Source: Zhengella sedimenti (GTDB lineage Bacteria > Pseudomonadota > Alphaproteobacteria > Rhizobiales > Rhizobiaceae). Taken from it: DNA of 64,000 nt. Numbering within the stretch: position 1 is the stretch's first letter; the number at the start of each line of letters is the position of its first letter. Positions 56,762 to 64,000 of the stretch are shown here, in pieces. The notes beneath the pieces are model-generated. The model was not told where the DNA came from, ran no database searches, and worked only from the letters and a program-made list of their open reading frames with translations. The stretch covers positions 124,001 through 188,000 of the forward strand of contig NZ_JBKFFP010000004.1 of assembly GCF_046506625.1 (NCBI RefSeq), in the 5' to 3' direction. The translations under genes were made by a program, and so were the position numbers.

Positions 56762-57004
56762 ATGGCTGAACGCTCACAAAATTTGCAAGATCTCTTTCTC
56801 AACACCGTCCGCAAGAACAAGAACCCGCTCACGATTTTCCTGATCAACGGGGTAAAACTGACCGGTGTTGTAACGTCATTCGACAATTTCTGCGTTCTCC
56901 TGCGCCGTGACGGTCATTCGCAACTTGTCTACAAGCATGCGATTTCGACAATCATGCCGAGTCAGCCCGTGCAGATGTTCGAGAGCGAAGAAAGCGCATC
57001 CTGA
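56762..57004 (+). CDS. hfq: RNA chaperone Hfq
   Basis: 80-residue Sm-like hexameric chaperone pairing small RNAs with mRNAs. Sm1 (NPLTIFLINGVKLTGVVTSF) and Sm2 (LVYKHAISTIMP) motifs are intact, including the YKHA nucleotide-binding residues; the C-terminal tail is short, as in alphaproteobacteria. Upstream 138 bp hold an imperfect TGTCA-N8-TGACA repeat (56729-56746). hflX begins right at its stop. Confidence 0.97.
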   Translation: MAERSQNLQDLFLNTVRKNKNPLTIFLINGVKLTGVVTSFDNFCVLLRRDGHSQLVYKHAISTIMPSQPVQMFESEESAS

Positions 57005-58402
57005 TTGAGCCCTGACCGCAAAGACGGCGGGGGTGGCAATGAGGGCGAAGGCCTGCGCCTGGGTGTGCGGGCGCTCGTTCTCGTTCCCGTGCTCACCCGT
57101 CTGCAGGATCGCCGCGAAGGCGAGACCGGCGCGCGGCGCAAGCTGACGCGGTCCCCGGAAGCGCGCCTGGAAGAAGCCTGCGGTCTCGTCCGCGCCATCG
57201 ACCAGGAGATCGTCCATGCGGAGGTCGTCACCGTCGCGCAGCCGCGACCGGCGACCCTGTTCGGCACCGGCCGGATCGAGGGTTTCGCCGAGATCGTTCG
57301 CGAGGCCGGCGCCGAGCTCGTCGTCGTCGATCATCCGCTGACCCCCGTCCAGCAACGCAACCTCGAACGGGAGCTGGGCGCGAAGGTTCTCGACCGAACC
57401 GGCCTTATCCTCGAAATCTTCGGCCGGCGGGCGCGCACCAAGGAAGGCGTGCTGCAGGTGGAACTGGCACATCTGGAATACCAGCGCGGCCGGCTGGTCC
57501 GGAGCTGGACCCACCTGGAGCGTCAGCGCGGCGGCGCCGGTTTCCTGGGTGGTCCCGGCGAAACGCAGATCGAGGCCGACCGGCGCATCCTCCAGGACAA
57601 GATCACCAAGCTGAAGCGCGAACTGGAAACCGTGCGGCGCACGCGCGACCTGCACAGGGCCAAGCGCCGGAAGGTTCCCTATCCGGTCGTTGCCATCGTC
57701 GGCTACACGAATGCCGGCAAGTCGACATTGTTCAACCGCCTGACCGGCGCCTCGGTCATGGCCGAGGACATGCTGTTTGCAACGCTGGACCCCACGTTGC
57801 GCCGGGTGAAATTGCCCCATGGCGCCACCATCATCCTCTCCGATACGGTCGGTTTCATTTCCGACCTTCCGACGCATCTGGTGGCCGCCTTCCGTGCGAC
57901 GCTGGAGGAGGTCGTGGAAGCGGATCTCGTCATTCACCTGCGCGATATCTCCGACCCGGACACCTCCGCACAGGCAGAGGACGTGGAAGGCATCCTCGCC
58001 AGCCTGGGTGTCGATCCGGAGGACCGGCGCCGGGTTCTGGAAGTCTGGAACAAGATCGACAACCTGGCCGACAACGACCGTTTGCGGATCGCCGAGGATG
58101 CGGCGGAAATGCCGGATGCAAACCGGCCCATCGCCGTATCGGCTGTCACGGGCGAGGGGATCGACACGCTGATGGCGGCCATCGAGACCCGCATATCGGG
58201 TACCTTGCGGCCGCTCTCGGTCTCGCTCAAGCCGGATCAGATGGCGCTGGTCGACTGGATCTACCGCCATGCCTCGGTTCTCAAACGGACCGACCATGAC
58301 GATGGCGGCGTCAGCCTGGAATTGCAGGCGCCGCAGGCCGCAGCCGACGAAATCCTCGAGCGGGTCTACGGAAAGCGTTCGCGCGATCCCTGGGAGGGGT
58401 AA
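57005..58402 (+). CDS. hflX: GTPase HflX
   Basis: Ribosome-binding GTPase, 465 residues. N-terminal HflX domain (TLFGTGRIEGFAEIV, DRTGLILEIFGRRARTKEG), a coiled linker (KITKLKRELETVRRTR) and the G domain with G1 GYTNAGKSTLFN near residue 236, G3 DTVGFISDLPTHL, and G4 NKID. The only start in the right place is TTG at 57005, directly after the hfq stop, so translation is likely coupled to hfq; no strong Shine-Dalgarno is visible. Confidence 0.95.
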   Translation: MSPDRKDGGGGNEGEGLRLGVRALVLVPVLTRLQDRREGETGARRKLTRSPEARLEEACGLVRAIDQEIVHAEVVTVAQPRPATLFGTGRIEGFAEIVREAGAELVVVDHPLTPVQQRNLERELGAKVLDRTGLILEIFGRRARTKEGVLQVELAHLEYQRGRLVRSWTHLERQRGGAGFLGGPGETQIEADRRILQDKITKLKRELETVRRTRDLHRAKRRKVPYPVVAIVGYTNAGKSTLFNRLTGASVMAEDMLFATLDPTLRRVKLPHGATIILSDTVGFISDLPTHLVAAFRATLEEVVEADLVIHLRDISDPDTSAQAEDVEGILASLGVDPEDRRRVLEVWNKIDNLADNDRLRIAEDAAEMPDANRPIAVSAVTGEGIDTLMAAIETRISGTLRPLSVSLKPDQMALVDWIYRHASVLKRTDHDDGGVSLELQAPQAAADEILERVYGKRSRDPWEG

Positions 58403-58405
58403 GGC

Positions 58406-59245
58406 TCAGGGCTGGCGCTTTGCGGCCTGCCACAGTGCCTCCATCTCGTCGAGGCTGGCACCCCCGAGCGAATGTCCTTGCTCGTCAAGGGCCTGTTCAA
58501 CCTTGTGAAACCTGTGCGTGAACTTGTCATTCGTTTGGCGCAGGGCGTCCTCGCTGTCGAGGCCCAGGTGCCGGCCAAGATTGACAAGGGCGAACAGGAC
58601 ATCCCCATATTCCTCGCGCGCATGGGCCGTGTCGCCGGAGGCCAGCGCCTCGCGCAGTTCGCCGATTTCCTCCTCGATCTTGTCGAGGACGGGCGCGGCG
58701 TCCTTCCAGTCGAATCCGACCTCGGCGGCGCGCTGCTGAAGTTTCAGCGCCCGCGTGAGGGCGGGAAGGGCGGTGGGAACCGAATCGAGATAGCCCTTGC
58801 CGCCGGGTTCGGGATCGAGACCCAGGGCAAGCCGTTCAGCCCGCTTTGCCGCCCGTTCCTCGGCCTTGATCTGGTTCCATGTGGCCTTGACCGCCGCCGG
58901 ATTTGCGGCGTCGCCATCACCGAAGACATGCGGGTGCCGGCGGATCATCTTGGCGGTGATTGCCTCGACCACGTCCGCAAAAGCGAAGGCACCGCGCTCC
59001 TCGGCCATCCGTGCGTGAAAGACGACCTGAAGCAGCAGGTCGCCCAGCTCATCGCGCAGGTCGACCATGTCGCCGCGCTGGATCGCGTCCGCCACCTCAT
59101 AGGCTTCCTCGATCGTGTAGGGCGCTATCGAGGCGAAGTCCTGCTCCAGGTCCCAGGGGCATCCCGTCACAGGCGTGCGCAACGCCGCCATGATCTCCAG
59201 CAGGCCCTCGATATGGCGCGCTGGCACCTTCTTGCCGCCGCTCAT
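58406..59245 (-). CDS. mazG: Nucleoside triphosphate pyrophosphohydrolase MazG
   Basis: Hydrolyses NTPs and dNTPs to monophosphates plus pyrophosphate; 279 residues with two MazG domains. The first holds the metal motif in IEEAYEVADAIQRGD then DELGDLLLQVVFHA; the second has KIEEEIGELREAL and EEYGDVLFALVNLGRH. The start at 59245 overlaps the stop of the upstream substrate-binding protein by ATGA; a start four codons earlier is also open. Convergent with hflX, 3 bp apart. Confidence 0.95.
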   Translation of the reverse strand: MSGGKKVPARHIEGLLEIMAALRTPVTGCPWDLEQDFASIAPYTIEEAYEVADAIQRGDMVDLRDELGDLLLQVVFHARMAEERGAFAFADVVEAITAKMIRRHPHVFGDGDAANPAAVKATWNQIKAEERAAKRAERLALGLDPEPGGKGYLDSVPTALPALTRALKLQQRAAEVGFDWKDAAPVLDKIEEEIGELREALASGDTAHAREEYGDVLFALVNLGRHLGLDSEDALRQTNDKFTHRFHKVEQALDEQGHSLGGASLDEMEALWQAAKRQP

Positions 59246-61041
59246 TCTTCGCGCCACCAGGTCTGCAACTGATAGCCGTAGACCGGCGTGGCATCGGGAT
59301 GGCGGATCGCGCTGGAGTGGGCCACGCGTTGGCCTTCCAGGTGATAAAGCTGCACAAGGTAATGGCCAGACAGGAGCACGCGGTCATAGGCCCGCACGGC
59401 GGTGACGAAATCGTCCTTGTCGCGCGCCTTGAGAAGGGCATCGATCATGGCGTCGACAGCCGGGTTCGCGACACCGGCGAAATTGTAGGTCCCTTCCAGA
59501 TCGCGCGCGGCCGATCCCCAGCGGCCGATCTGTTCGGCGCCGGGCGACAGCGACGAATAGTAGAATTGCATCATCACGTCGTAATCGTAGGTTTGCAGGC
59601 GCTGCTGGTATTGCGCGTCATCGACGCTGCGCAAATCCACCCCGATCCCGAGCGCGGCCAGCGTGCGCTGCCAGGCCGATGCCAGCGCCTCCCCGGACTT
59701 GCCCTTGAGCAGGATCTCGAACCGTACCGGTTGTCCGTCCGGCGCCCGCATCACCTGGTCTTCCAGCCGGTAGCCGGCCTCCTTCAGGATGTTGAAGGCA
59801 TGGCGCAGGAAGGCGCGGTCGCGGCCCGAGCCGTCTGACGAGGCCGGCTCCAGGGTCCCCGCCATGGCCTCCGGTTCGACCGCTTGCGGAAAGGGAGCCA
59901 GAAGGTCCTGTTCCGCCTCGCTCGCCGGGCGGCCATGCGAGGCGAGTTCGGAGCCGTCAAAGAAGCTCTTTGTCCGGGTATAGGCCCCGTCATAGAGGTT
60001 GCGGTTGATCCATTCGAAATCCATGAGCGCGGCGAGCGCCTTGCGCAGCGCCTTGTCTGCCAGCAGGGGGCGGCGCGTGTTGAACACGAAGCCGAGCATC
60101 CCGGACGGCAGCCCTTCCTCGAACTCCGATTTCACGATGCGGCCGTCGGCGACGCCGGGAAATCCGTACTCGTTCTTCCAGCGCACCGGGTCCTTGTCGA
60201 CGAAGACATCGACAAGCCCCTTCTTGAACGCCTCGAACATCGTCGCCTCGTCACGGAAATAGTCGATGCGGATCTCGTCGTAATTGTCGAAACCGCGCTT
60301 GGAGGGATGATCCTTCGCCCAGTAGTCCGGATTGCGCTTGAGCGTGATCGACTGGCCGGGATCGATCTGCGCCATCACGTAGGGTCCGGATGCGACCATG
60401 GGTTCCAGGGTCGAGCGGTCGAAGGTGTCAAAGTCGGTGGCGTGTTCGGGAAGGATGGGCAGAAGCGCGAGCAGCAGGGGCAGTTCGCGATCCGCCTTCT
60501 CGTTGAAGGTGAAGCGGACACCGCGCTCGCCGGTCCTCTCGATCGACTCCACGCCGTCCAGCCATCGCCGGTAGAGAGGGCGCGCCTTTTCCTTCATCAG
60601 TTTCATGGAAAAGAGTACGTCCTCCACGCGGATCGGCGCGCCGTCGGAAAAACGCGCGCGCTCATCCAGCGTGAACTCGATGAACGTCCGCTCCTCGTCC
60701 GTTTCGACCGAACGCGCGATCAGCGGGTAGAGCGTGAAGGCCTCGTCACGCGAACGCGCCATCAGGCTTTCAAAGACGTTGTATCCGAATTCCTGGTCGA
60801 ACAGGCCGCGCGCGGCGTCGCCCTGCACGATGAACGGATTGACCGAGTTGAAGGTGCCACGAACGGCATAGACGATGCGCCCGCCCTTCGGCGCCTGCGG
60901 ATTGGCATAGGGAAAATGCAGAAATCCGGCAGGCAGCGCCGGTTCGCCATGCATCGATATGGCATGGACCGGTTCGCCGTGGCTTGCCCCCGCGAACAGC
61001 ACTGCCCCGATGATGGCGAAGACGATGCGCAGGCGAAGCAT
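59242..61041 (-). CDS. ABC transporter substrate-binding protein, family 5 (YejA-like)
   Basis: 599-residue periplasmic peptide-binding protein with a Sec signal (LRIVFAIIGAVLFAGASHG). The length and segments FPYANPQAPKGGRIVYAV, SFNSVNPFI-like FNSVNPFIVQG and TYNFAGVANPAVDAMID place it with YejA-type oligopeptide/microcin-C binding proteins. No permease or ATPase genes accompany it; instead it overlaps mazG by 4 bp, so the two are co-translated. Probably feeds a Yej system encoded elsewhere. Confidence 0.9.
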   Translation of the reverse strand: MLRLRIVFAIIGAVLFAGASHGEPVHAISMHGEPALPAGFLHFPYANPQAPKGGRIVYAVRGTFNSVNPFIVQGDAARGLFDQEFGYNVFESLMARSRDEAFTLYPLIARSVETDEERTFIEFTLDERARFSDGAPIRVEDVLFSMKLMKEKARPLYRRWLDGVESIERTGERGVRFTFNEKADRELPLLLALLPILPEHATDFDTFDRSTLEPMVASGPYVMAQIDPGQSITLKRNPDYWAKDHPSKRGFDNYDEIRIDYFRDEATMFEAFKKGLVDVFVDKDPVRWKNEYGFPGVADGRIVKSEFEEGLPSGMLGFVFNTRRPLLADKALRKALAALMDFEWINRNLYDGAYTRTKSFFDGSELASHGRPASEAEQDLLAPFPQAVEPEAMAGTLEPASSDGSGRDRAFLRHAFNILKEAGYRLEDQVMRAPDGQPVRFEILLKGKSGEALASAWQRTLAALGIGVDLRSVDDAQYQQRLQTYDYDVMMQFYYSSLSPGAEQIGRWGSAARDLEGTYNFAGVANPAVDAMIDALLKARDKDDFVTAVRAYDRVLLSGHYLVQLYHLEGQRVAHSSAIRHPDATPVYGYQLQTWWREE

Positions 61042-61279
61042 GGGCGGGCCCCCGGGTTGCGTTCTGGGTGTGATTCGGCAATGAAGGTAACATGCATGGT
61101 AGGCGGCTCAATGGCCAAGGCCGGCCATGCGGCGCACGGGTTTTTGCGGGCGTGCGGGCATCATGCGCGCTTGCCCTTCACCGCGCCCCGGTGTAACACC
61201 CGCGCGAACGGCATATGCTCGCCGCATTGGGTCCGGCGACATTCAATTGCCTCATTTTGGCAACACGAGACCTGCTGGC

Positions 61280-61296
61280 GGCGGCTGACAGCCGCC
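61280..61296 (+). other. Leader hairpin upstream of ialB
   Basis: GGCGGC, loop TGACA, GCCGCC, ending 9 nt before the Shine-Dalgarno AAGAGG of ialB. An alternative 7-bp stem TGGCGGC/GCCGCCA (61276-61297) overlaps it. The rest of the 275-bp divergent region shows nothing I recognise. Confidence 0.45.
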
Positions 61297-61316
61297 AAGG
61301 ATTTAAGAGGATAGAC

Positions 61317-61934
61317 ATGATGAAGAAGCTGACTCTTGCAGCTTTCGCCCTGGCCGCCGCCGGAATGGCGTTCAGCACCCCTGCATCCGCCCAGCAGAAC
61401 CAGATCCCGGAAGGCTGGTTCAAGCTTTGCCAGAAGCAGAAGGACAGCGATGTCTGCAACGTGCAGTTCATCAAGGCGGCCAAGGAGACCGGCCAGCTGC
61501 TGGTGGGCATCTCGCTCATCGAAATCACCGGCAAGGCCCAGCGCCGGATCATGCAGATCACGGTGCCGCCCATGCGCATCCTGCCGCCCGGCATCGGTCT
61601 CCAGATCGATGGCGGCAAGACCGCGAAGCTGGAATACGTGATCTGCCCGATCCAGCCGTCGCCAAGCTGCATCGCCGAGGCGCCGCTGACCGATGAGATC
61701 ATCAATTCCTTCAAGAAGGGCGGCGAACTGACGATCACGGCGGTGAACTTCCAGAATCAGCCCACCCCGGTGAAGATCACGCTGAAGGGCTTCACCGAAG
61801 CCTATGATGGCGAGCCGATCCAGCAGTCGGACTACGAGGAGCGGCAGAAGAAGCTGCAGGAAGAGATCGCCAAGCGCCAGGAGGAGTTCCAGAAGAAGCT
61901 CCAGGCCGAGCAGGAAAAGGCGAAATCGAACTGA
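61317..61934 (+). CDS. Invasion associated locus B (IalB) family protein
   Basis: 205-residue periplasmic protein. Sec signal MMKKLTLAAFALAAAGMAFST ending ASA before QQNQIPEGW. The IalB domain runs to about residue 165 with paired cysteines (KLCQKQKDSDVCNVQF; VICPIQPSPSCIAEA). The last 40 residues are a Lys/Glu/Gln-rich predicted coiled coil (EERQKKLQEEIAKRQEEF). AAGAGG 6 nt upstream fixes the ATG at 61317. Named after Bartonella, but general envelope proteins in this order. Confidence 0.9.
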   Translation: MMKKLTLAAFALAAAGMAFSTPASAQQNQIPEGWFKLCQKQKDSDVCNVQFIKAAKETGQLLVGISLIEITGKAQRRIMQITVPPMRILPPGIGLQIDGGKTAKLEYVICPIQPSPSCIAEAPLTDEIINSFKKGGELTITAVNFQNQPTPVKITLKGFTEAYDGEPIQQSDYEERQKKLQEEIAKRQEEFQKKLQAEQEKAKSN

Positions 61935-61962
61935 GCGGTTCCCGCCAGCATCGAAATGAATG

Positions 61963-61989
61963 AAAAAACGGGGCCGCAAGGCCCCGTTT
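61963..61989. terminator. Bidirectional terminator between ialB and hspQ
   Basis: AAACGGGGCC, loop GCAA, GGCCCCGTTT: a perfect 10-bp stem. On the minus strand a run of six T follows, giving a strong intrinsic terminator for hspQ; on the plus strand three T follow for ialB. Confidence 0.9.
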
Positions 61990-62015
61990 GACGTTCAGGC
62001 ACGCAAGCGAGGCGG

Positions 62016-62348
62016 TCAGTGCATGCTGGCCTCGCGTGGCACATAGCGGCCGTTGCTCATTCCCGCGAAATATTCGCGGACCTGGGGATGACGCACCGGT
62101 TCGCCGCTTTCGTCGGGCAGCAGGTTCTGCTCCGACACATACGCCACGTATTCGGTTTCGGCGTTCTCGGCGAAGAGGTGGTAGTAGGGCTGGTCCTTTC
62201 GGGGCCGGATTTCCGGCGGAATGGCCTGATACCATTCCTCTGTGTTGGCGAAGACCGGATCGACATCGAACACGACACCGCGGAACGGAAAAAGGCGGTG
62301 CCGGACAACCTGTCCGATCTGGAACTTGGCTTGGTTGATCATCGTCAT
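62016..62348 (-). CDS. hspQ: Heat shock protein HspQ
   Basis: 110-residue HspQ/YccV-like protein (hemimethylated DNA-binding fold), a specificity factor for Lon protease in enterics. Family segments are KFQIGQVVRHRLFPFRGVVFDVDP, kept at the N-terminus, then PRKDQPYYHLFAEN and YVSEQNLLPDESGEPVRHP. GGGGAG lies 10 nt upstream of the ATG at 62348; a TTG at 62357 and ATG at 62342 are alternatives. Monocistronic, ending in a strong terminator. Confidence 0.93.
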   Translation of the reverse strand: MTMINQAKFQIGQVVRHRLFPFRGVVFDVDPVFANTEEWYQAIPPEIRPRKDQPYYHLFAENAETEYVAYVSEQNLLPDESGEPVRHPQVREYFAGMSNGRYVPREASMH

Positions 62349-62636
62349 CTGCTTCAAACTCCCCGTTAATTATGTGGGGCTGGCGCCGGTGCGATCAATA
62401 CCCCGAAAGGCCGCATGTCCGCTTTGCCGGCTCATCTTGGCACAGGGAAATGAACCGGCCATGAACCGGAGCCTGATTGTGGGCGGTGCACGGCCGGACT
62501 GATCCGGCAGTGAAGGTTTTTCCAACCGGCCAGGCGTGACGGAACAGGCGTCCCGGTGTATGGGGAAGCGATGGTCCGGCCGTGTCCGCCGGGCATTCGC
62601 CGCCTTTCCTGTCGCAACAGCCCGTCCTGTCCCTCC

Positions 62637-63599
62637 ATGAGCAATGTCATTGGCCTCGTTCTGCCATTCTTCGGGCTGATCCTCCTCGGTTTCGTTGTTG
62701 CGCGAATCACCCGCAAGCCGCTGATCGAAACCGGCTGGATGAACACCTTCATCATCTATATCGCGCTGCCGGCCCTGTTCTTCCAGCTTCTCTCCAAGAC
62801 GCCGATCGAGAAGCTGACCGAATGGGGCTACATCTTCGGATCCGTCTTCTCCACTTATGTCGTCTTCGCGCTGATGTTCGTCTGGTCGGCGATCCGCTCG
62901 CGCGGCGAGATCGCCCAGAGCACGATCAAGGGCCTGGCCGCGGCCTATGGCAATATCGGCTACATGGGGCCGGGGCTTGCCCTGCTGGCTCTGGGACAGG
63001 ACGCGGCCGTTCCGGTCGCCCTGATCTTCTGTTTCGAGAACATCCTCCATTTCGCGATCGCACCGCTGATGATGGGGCTGGCCGGCGGCACGGATGAACC
63101 GCCTTTGCGCATCGCCCTCGGCGTCGTGCGCAAGATCGCGCTGCATCCCTTCATCCTGGCGACCGTGGCGGGCGTCGGCGCCGCGGCGTTTCACGTAACG
63201 CCGCCGCTGCCGCTGGAGCGCCTGTTGCAATATCTCGCCAATGCGGCTGCGCCCTGCGCGCTCTTCGTCATGGGCGTGACGCTTGCCCTGCGGCCATTGA
63301 CGCGAATGCCGGCCGAGATCGGCCTCATCGTGCCGCTGAAACTGCTTGTCCATCCGCTGATCTGCTGGGTGACGCTGAGCTGGGTGGGGAATTTCGACCC
63401 GGTCTGGGTCTGGTCCGCCGTACTGCTGGCCGGGCTTCCGACCGCCACCAACGTCTTTGTCATAGCCCAGCAATACGGGGTCTGGGTGGAGCGCGCCTCG
63501 GCAACGATCCTGGTGACGACGACGTTGTCGGTGCTTTCCGTGACCGGGCTACTGCTGCTGGTGACGGGCGGTCATCTTCCGGCCGACCTCTTTCCCTAG
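62637..63599 (+). CDS. AEC family transporter
   Basis: 320-residue inner-membrane carrier of the auxin-efflux-carrier family, with about ten helices. Family features are the N-terminal VLPFFGLILLGFVVAR, GLAAAYGNIGYMGPGLALLA in the first half, and LANAAAPCALFVMGVTLAL before the final bundle. Substrate unknown (malonate, malate or auxin-like acids in relatives). The start at 62637 gives the standard N-terminus; its ribosome site is weak. Its last 51 bp overlap the convergent UbiH-type gene. Confidence 0.9.
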   Translation: MSNVIGLVLPFFGLILLGFVVARITRKPLIETGWMNTFIIYIALPALFFQLLSKTPIEKLTEWGYIFGSVFSTYVVFALMFVWSAIRSRGEIAQSTIKGLAAAYGNIGYMGPGLALLALGQDAAVPVALIFCFENILHFAIAPLMMGLAGGTDEPPLRIALGVVRKIALHPFILATVAGVGAAAFHVTPPLPLERLLQYLANAAAPCALFVMGVTLALRPLTRMPAEIGLIVPLKLLVHPLICWVTLSWVGNFDPVWVWSAVLLAGLPTATNVFVIAQQYGVWVERASATILVTTTLSVLSVTGLLLLVTGGHLPADLFP

Positions 63600-64000
63600 G
63601 CTTCGCAGGTCATCGGCGAAGCGGCCGAAACCGGTTCCCGGTGCCATTCCCTCGCGCATGAAGAATCCGCGCAGGGGTGGCAGCGAGCGCAACAGGGCAA
63701 GTCCGGCGCTGCGCGCGATCTGGGCTGGCAGGAAATCCGACAGGAGCGTTCCGTTCAGCGCGTTGACGGCGCCGGCACGCGCCAGGATATCGGGACGCCG
63801 GCGAGCGGTGTAACGGGCCAGCACCTCCGGCGCGCCGGGATCGCCGGCGCCTTCCAGCACTGAGGCAAGGTCCGTCACGTCGCGAAGACCGAGGTTCAGG
63901 CCCTGCGCGCCGATCGGCGGAAAGACGTGGGCGGCCTCGCCGACAAGCGCGATGCGCCGCGCCGCGAATGCTGACGGAAGGGTCGCGCTCAGCGGCCATG
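63549..64000 (-). CDS. UbiH/UbiF/VisC/COQ6 family FAD-dependent hydroxylase (3' part)
   Basis: Partial: only the C-terminal 150 residues are inside the window; the start lies beyond the right edge. The GD motif reads LVGEAAHVFPPIGAQGLNLGLRD, followed by the helical tail of ubiquinone-biosynthesis hydroxylases (ARYTARRRPDILARAGAVNALN). The C-terminus RKMTARHQQQ is read from DNA that also encodes the end of the AEC transporter on the other strand. Role: hydroxylation of the ubiquinone ring. Confidence 0.88.
   Translation of the reverse strand, partial: WPLSATLPSAFAARRIALVGEAAHVFPPIGAQGLNLGLRDVTDLASVLEGAGDPGAPEVLARYTARRRPDILARAGAVNALNGTLLSDFLPAQIARSAGLALLRSLPPLRGFFMREGMAPGTGFGRFADDLRSLGKEVGRKMTARHQQQ

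Noticed and set aside
58107..58116. A third copy of the operator core (GGATGCAAAC) inside hflX
   Set aside because: Only one half matches, it is in coding sequence, and there is no nearby promoter.

Overview
The window is GC-rich chromosomal DNA from an alphaproteobacterium, almost certainly of the Rhizobiales (Hyphomicrobiales). The evidence is gene order: dusB-ntrB-ntrC-ntrY-ntrX-trkA-dat-hfq-hflX-mazG and eno-ftsB-pdhA-pdhB-pdhC-lpd-lipA-coq10-cinA-ispDF are the hallmark arrangements of that order. Fused IspDF, a lipoyl domain on PdhB and an IalB-family protein agree. I cannot name the genus. I see no rRNA, tRNA, CRISPR array, insertion sequence or phage gene. All genes look intact except the last one, which runs off the right edge.

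Layout. (1) 27-7595: two peptide-type substrate-binding proteins on divergent strands, the second heading a complete dppABCDF dipeptide/heme ABC transporter operon. (2) 7611-9913: a MarR regulator divergent from a crotonase and a metal-dependent amidohydrolase. (3) 10252-11076: ferredoxin/flavodoxin-NADP reductase. (4) 11146-30235: an accessory catabolic island. It holds a minus-strand operon of overlapping genes (xanthine-dehydrogenase-type FAD subunit, a single-chain Fe-S plus molybdenum subunit, a protein resembling 6-hydroxynicotinate reductase, a UPF0280/ApbE-like protein, a DUF1185 protein). Divergent from it lie a MarR regulator and nicotinamidase. Next comes a minus-strand branched-chain-amino-acid-type ABC transporter with a polytopic membrane protein, divergent from hydantoinase A/B and a flavin monooxygenase. 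(5) 30374-33161: ilvD and a VOC protein. (6) 33166-46739: kdsA, a tiny lipoprotein, eno, ftsB, the pyruvate dehydrogenase genes, lipA, coq10, cinA and ispDF. (7) 46915-59245: the nitrogen-regulation cluster through mazG. (8) 59242-64000: an orphan peptide-binding protein, ialB, hspQ, an AEC transporter and a partial UbiH-type hydroxylase.

The most interesting part is the island at 11-30 kb. Its content suggests nicotinamide to nicotinate (PncA), nicotinate to 6-hydroxynicotinate (molybdenum hydroxylase) and then ring reduction rather than the usual oxidative route, with HyuAB, the amidohydrolase or the monooxygenase as candidates for later steps. Both divergent promoter regions of the island carry nearly the same 14-bp palindrome (GTTTGTATGCAAAC at 17672-17685; ATTTGCATACGAAG at 25037-25050). 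Each is paired with a consensus TTGACA -35 box, so the MarR protein encoded between them probably controls both halves as one regulon. The functional assignment is inference; the palindromes, overlaps and gene order are seen directly.
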